64,000 nucleotides of DNA, taken from Thermacetogenium phaeum DSM 12270 (GTDB lineage Bacteria; Bacillota; DSM-12270; Thermacetogeniales; Thermacetogeniaceae). Shown here piece by piece: positions 60,595-64,000 of the stretch. The position numbers and the translations under genes are program-made. The stretch covers positions 2,527,001 through 2,591,000 of the forward strand of contig NC_018870.1 of NCBI RefSeq assembly GCF_000305935.1. The letters run 5' to 3'. The notes beneath the pieces were generated by a model. That model was given only the letters and a program-made list of their open reading frames with translations. It was not told the origin of the DNA and did no database searches. Position 1 is the stretch's first letter. Each line of letters opens with the position of its first letter.

Positions 60595-61344
60595 TCAAAG
60601 CCGGGTCAGAACCTCTGGCTGTCCCTCGGTCACGACCACCGTATGCTCAAAGTGAGCGGAAAGGCTGCCGTCCTTTGTCACCACAGTCCAGTGGTTGGGC
60701 ATGACTGCTACCTCATAGGTTCCGGCATTGACCATCGGTTCAATGGCCAGCGCCATCCCCGGTTCCAGCCGCGGTCCATGGCCGGGCTTTCCGAAGTTCG
60801 GCACCTGGGGTTCTTCGTGCATCTTCTTTCCGATACCGTGCCCAACGAAATCCCGGACAACCTGATAACCATGCCCTTCAACGAAGCTCTGGATCGCAAA
60901 GCTGATGTCCCCGATCCGGTTCCCCGGTACGGCCTGGGCAATCCCGCGCTCCAGCGCCTCTCTGGTCACCTCCAGCAGGCGCCGCGCTTCCTCCGATATT
61001 TCTCCCACCGGAAAGGTGTAGGAGGAATCCCCACAATACCCTTGATAAAAGGCTCCAACATCAATACTGATAATATCCCCGTTTTCCAACCTTCTTAAAC
61101 CAGGAATCCCGTGCACAACCTCGTTATTAACCGAGGTGCAGATGCTGGCAGGAAACCCTTGGTAATTGAGAAAAGCAGGAACACCACCGGCTCGCCTGAT
61201 GAAGTCATCTGCAAACTGGTTCAGTTCACCTGTGGTTACCCCAGGGCGCACCCTTTTCCCCAGCTCCTGCAATGTCAAAGCAACGATTCGCCCCGCCTGC
61301 CGCATATAGGCGATTTCCTGCCTGGATTTTAAAATAATCATCAA
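60595..61344 (-). CDS. map: Methionine aminopeptidase
   Basis: 249 residues. Metal ligands are visible: Asp in SIDVGAFYQGYCGDSSYTF, His in FVGHGIGKKMHEEP, Glu in AIEPMVN, Glu in HFEHTVVV. Removes initiator Met. ATG overlaps the adk stop. Confidence 0.96.
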   Translation of the reverse strand: MMIILKSRQEIAYMRQAGRIVALTLQELGKRVRPGVTTGELNQFADDFIRRAGGVPAFLNYQGFPASICTSVNNEVVHGIPGLRRLENGDIISIDVGAFYQGYCGDSSYTFPVGEISEEARRLLEVTREALERGIAQAVPGNRIGDISFAIQSFVEGHGYQVVRDFVGHGIGKKMHEEPQVPNFGKPGHGPRLEPGMALAIEPMVNAGTYEVAVMPNHWTVVTKDGSLSAHFEHTVVVTEGQPEVLTRL

Positions 61345-61991
61345 ACAAGGCTCCTTAAGATCTTTTCGATTTCCAGCCAGACCTCGTCGATGGAAAGCTC
61401 TCCATTGACCTTTCGGAGCAGGCCGCGCTCCTGATAATACTCGAGAAGGGGAGCGGTTTGCCTGGCGTAGACTTCGAGGCGTTCGGAGACGACTCTCTCG
61501 GTGTCATCGCTCCTCTGGTAGAGCTCTCCTCCGCACCGGTCACAAACGCCTTCCCTACGCGGCGGCTGGTAGACCACGTGGAAGGTAGCGCCGCAATGGC
61601 GGCAGACTCTTCGCCCCGTCAGCCGTTCCAGCAGCACCTGCGAAGCCACCTCGATGTTCAGAACGACATCCAGGGATGTATTCATTTCCTTCAGCATACC
61701 GTCAAGGGCTTTTGCCTGAGGAACGGTGCGGGGGAACCCGTCGAGCAAAAAGCCCTTCGCGCAGTCGGGCTTCTGCAACCTTTCCCGGATTACCTCCACG
61801 GTAACCTCATCCGGAACCAGTTTCCCCTCATCCAGGTATCCCTTGAGTTTCCTGCCCAGCTCGGTACCTTCCCGGATTGCCGCCCGGAAAATATCACCGG
61901 TAGAAATATGAGGGATCTCGCAAAATGATGCTATCTTCACAGCCTGGGTTCCCTTACCGGCACCCGGCGGTCCCATGATCAAAATCCTCAT
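61341..61991 (-). CDS. adk: Adenylate kinase, zinc-type
   Basis: 216 residues. P-loop GPPGAGKGTQAVK, FLLDGFPRTVPQAKAL, and a LID domain with a four-Cys zinc site (CRHCGATF and CDRCGGEL). Interconverts adenine nucleotides. Usual secY-adk-map order. Confidence 0.96.
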   Translation of the reverse strand: MRILIMGPPGAGKGTQAVKIASFCEIPHISTGDIFRAAIREGTELGRKLKGYLDEGKLVPDEVTVEVIRERLQKPDCAKGFLLDGFPRTVPQAKALDGMLKEMNTSLDVVLNIEVASQVLLERLTGRRVCRHCGATFHVVYQPPRREGVCDRCGGELYQRSDDTERVVSERLEVYARQTAPLLEYYQERGLLRKVNGELSIDEVWLEIEKILRSLV

Positions 61992-62010
61992 CTTGTCTCC
62001 ACTCCACAGT

Positions 62011-63285
62011 TTATTTCATAAAGCCCTGGTAGTGCCGCATCAGAAGATAGGATTCAAACTGCTTCATGGTTTCTAGAGCGACACCAACGACGATCAGCAG
62101 GGCGGTTCCCCCAAAATAGAGAGTCGGGATTTTCGTAAAGGTGATCATAAAATTCGGCAGAATGGCAATCAGAGCCAGGAAAACGGCACCTGCCAGGGTC
62201 AGCCTCGTTAGGACGCGGTTGATGTACTCTCCCGTCGGTCTGCCGGGCCTTAGCCCGGGTACAAAACCGCCGTACTTTTTGAGATTGTCGGCCACATCCA
62301 TCGGGTTGAAAATGATCGCCGTATAAAAATAAGTAAAGAAAATGATCAGCAGGGCGTAGAGAACCGAGTTCAAAGCGGTTCCAAAGCCCAGTGCGGATTC
62401 CACCGCCCGTGCCCACGGGTGATCGATCCACCTGGCGATCTGGACGGGGAAGAGCATCAGCGACATGGCGAAGATAATGGGAATAACCCCCGCCTGATTT
62501 ACTCGCAGAGGAATATGGGTGCTCTGCCCGCCGTAGACCTTACGCCCCATCACCCGCTTGGCATACTGAACCGGAATGCGGCGTTGCCCCTCGTTGACGG
62601 CAACGACCCCGGCAATAATCAGGAGCCCCAGCACGACGAGGATAATGACGCTGGTAATCGGTATTACCCCTGCCGATAACTGCTGCAGGATGCTCGCCGC
62701 TCCTGAAGGGAGGCGGGAAACGATTCCCGCAAAAATTATCAAAGATATCCCGTTCCCGATTCCCTTTTCGGTTATCATCTCACCCAGCCACATCAAAAAT
62801 GCGGTGCCTGCAGTCAGAATAATGGCGATCATAAGATAAGTACCGATCCCGGGATTGTTGATCGCCGGAGGCATTCCCTGCATCGGGCGTCCAAGGGCAA
62901 TGGCCATCCCGATGGCCTGAATGAATCCGAGCAAGACCGTGCCGTACCGGGTATATTGGACGATCACCTTTCTCCCGGCTTCCCCTTCCTTGGACAACTG
63001 CTCCAAGCGGGGAATAACGATGGTCAGCAGTTGCATGATAATAGAGGCATTGATGTAAGGGGTGATGCTCATGGCGAAAACAGACAGGCGCCGGAAAGCA
63101 CCACCGGAGATTACATCAAAGATCCCGAACAACTGGCCTTCAAAAAGCTTTTCCAGTACTTCAGGATTGATACCGGGTACCGGAACGTGCGCCCCAATCC
63201 GGAAGATGAGGAACATCAGCAGCGTAAAACCGATCTTTCTTCTCAATTCCTCTACCTTCCAGGCGTTCCGCAGGGATTCAAACAC
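62011..63285 (-). CDS. secY: Preprotein translocase subunit SecY
   Basis: 424 residues, ten membrane helices; GGAFRRLSVFAMSITPYINA, EKGIGNGISLIIFAGI and PTGEYINRVLTRLT are typical. The pore of the Sec translocon. Follows rplO directly. Confidence 0.97.
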   Translation of the reverse strand: MFESLRNAWKVEELRRKIGFTLLMFLIFRIGAHVPVPGINPEVLEKLFEGQLFGIFDVISGGAFRRLSVFAMSITPYINASIIMQLLTIVIPRLEQLSKEGEAGRKVIVQYTRYGTVLLGFIQAIGMAIALGRPMQGMPPAINNPGIGTYLMIAIILTAGTAFLMWLGEMITEKGIGNGISLIIFAGIVSRLPSGAASILQQLSAGVIPITSVIILVVLGLLIIAGVVAVNEGQRRIPVQYAKRVMGRKVYGGQSTHIPLRVNQAGVIPIIFAMSLMLFPVQIARWIDHPWARAVESALGFGTALNSVLYALLIIFFTYFYTAIIFNPMDVADNLKKYGGFVPGLRPGRPTGEYINRVLTRLTLAGAVFLALIAILPNFMITFTKIPTLYFGGTALLIVVGVALETMKQFESYLLMRHYQGFMK

Positions 63286-63726
63286 TTAGATCACCTCGAC
63301 TTTGCCGCCCGCTGCAGCGATCTTTTCAGCAGCGCCTTTGCTGACTGCGTGCACCTGAACGGTCAACGGGTGCTTGATTTCACCTTTGCCGAGCAGCTTC
63401 ACCTTCACGTCGCGCTTCTTTACTAACCCGTGATCACGCAGCAGCTGCGGCGTGACAACGGCACCGGCTGGGAAGCGGTCCAGATCCTTAACGTTAACGA
63501 CCGCCACCTCTTCCCGAAAGACATTGGTAAATCCGCGCTTGGGGATACGCCTGTAGAGAGGCATCTGCCCGCCTTCGAAGCCGCGCCTGATGCTGCCGCC
63601 GGAACGCGCCTTTTGGCCTTTATGCCCCCGGCCAGCCGTTTTCCCGAGGCCGGAACCGATGCCGCGCCCCTTGCGCACCCTCACTGCCCGTGCTCCCGGC
63701 GCAGGCCTCAACTCATGGAGTTTCAC
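63286..63726 (-). CDS. rplO: 50S ribosomal protein L15
   Basis: 146 residues, [41 protein letters not shown] start behind AAAGGGGGG. Its stop is adjacent to secY. Confidence 0.97.
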   Translation of the reverse strand: MKLHELRPAPGARAVRVRKGRGIGSGLGKTAGRGHKGQKARSGGSIRRGFEGGQMPLYRRIPKRGFTNVFREEVAVVNVKDLDRFPAGAVVTPQLLRDHGLVKKRDVKVKLLGKGEIKHPLTVQVHAVSKGAAEKIAAAGGKVEVI

Positions 63727-63730
63727 AAAT

Positions 63731-63787
63731 TCACCCCCCTTTCTCGGCCACTGTTGCGTAAATGACCTTGTTCCACAGCCCTTTCAT
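63731..63787 (-). other. 18-codon frame in the place of rpmD
   Basis: The ATG overlaps the rpsE stop (TAATG) and the frame ends TGA inside the rplO SD. Translation begins [18 protein letters not shown]. It bears no resemblance to ribosomal protein L30, whose gene normally stands here. Possibly a coupling mini-ORF or chance. Confidence 0.35.
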
Positions 63788-64000
63788 TAGCCAAACAATT
63801 CTTCTACCGTCTTGCCGCGCAGGCGAGCCACTTCTTCCGCCCGTTTCAGGCTCCTCAGACCTTCTAGAGTAGCACGCACCATATTGTTGGCATTGGAAGA
63901 CCCCAGAGATTTCGTGAGGATATCCTGGATCCCTGCTGCCTCAAGCACCGCCCGTACAGGGCCTCCGGCGATCACTCCGGTACCGGGCCTGGCCGGCTTC
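63787..64000 (-). CDS. rpsE: 30S ribosomal protein S5, C-terminal part (runs off right edge)
   Basis: The last ~70 residues of S5: [39 protein letters not shown], ending [10 protein letters not shown]. Upstream gene of rplO in the spc operon. Confidence 0.96.
   Translation of the reverse strand, partial: KPARPGTGVIAGGPVRAVLEAAGIQDILTKSLGSSNANNMVRATLEGLRSLKRAEEVARLRGKTVEELFG

Noticed and set aside
63731-63787. Truncated rpmD
   Set aside because: The 18 residues show no L30 features; kept only as an unexplained mini-frame.

Overview
The window comes from a moderately GC-rich, spore-forming Gram-positive anaerobe of the Clostridia (Firmicutes). A Peptococcaceae or Thermoanaerobacterales-type organism such as Thermacetogenium or Syntrophaceticus is my inference. 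The evidence is the ribosomal and secY gene order, a KOW protein between map and infA, a CwlD spore-germination amidase, a PASTA kinase, a YhaO/YhaN pair, strong purine-rich Shine-Dalgarno (SD) sites, and many GTG and TTG starts. No tRNA, rRNA or CRISPR array was seen.

The left half (about 1-31.2 kb, nearly all on the minus strand) is an accessory locus. It holds: (a) a dppB-dppC permease pair at the left edge; (b) a radical SAM/SPASM gene plus an MFS exporter; (c) a seven-gene operon with two Opp-type ATPases, a secreted CobN-like protein, a TolQ/ExbB-like channel, a DUF2149 protein, a stalk-domain/solute-binding protein (SBP) fusion and a methyltransferase; (d) a second SBP-methyltransferase pair behind a chimeric ATPase relic; (e) a RiPP-like operon with an SBP, a 38-residue candidate precursor, two SPASM radical SAM enzymes, a PqqD-like protein, a radical SAM-like protein without its cluster cysteines and an ABC exporter; (f) a second dppB-dppC-dppD-dppF set whose dppC is split by an IS1634-type insertion sequence. 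VapBC-like, MNT/HEPN and Uma2 genes sit between the blocks.

What ties the locus together is one 5' leader hairpin. It occurs seven times, each copy ends in a U-tract, its stem shows compensatory base changes, and it lies ahead of nearly every transport or maturation unit. Segmental duplications carry some copies. My hypothesis is that a modified peptide is made, exported, and taken back (perhaps with a metal or cofactor) through the Opp-type systems. CobN-like/ExbB-like/DUF2149 proteins would act in the handling step, and all units would be co-regulated through the leader. The substrate is unknown.

The right half is ordinary chromosome. It has a PNPOx-fold protein, a DinG-type helicase, a zinc-ribbon/DUF2007 protein, YhaN/YhaO, a PASTA kinase, the arginine operon argC-J-B-D-F-G-H behind a clear promoter with an ARG-box-like palindrome, an AmmeMemoRadiSam pair, a CapK/PaaK-like adenylating enzyme, cwlD, and a ribosomal block. 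In transcription order that block is rpsE, rplO, secY, adk, map, KOW protein, infA, rpmJ, rpsM, rpsK, rpsD, rpoA, rplQ, truA, rplM, rpsI. Two oddities there are an ArgH with an N-terminal extension and the absence of rpmD from its usual place between rpsE and rplO.
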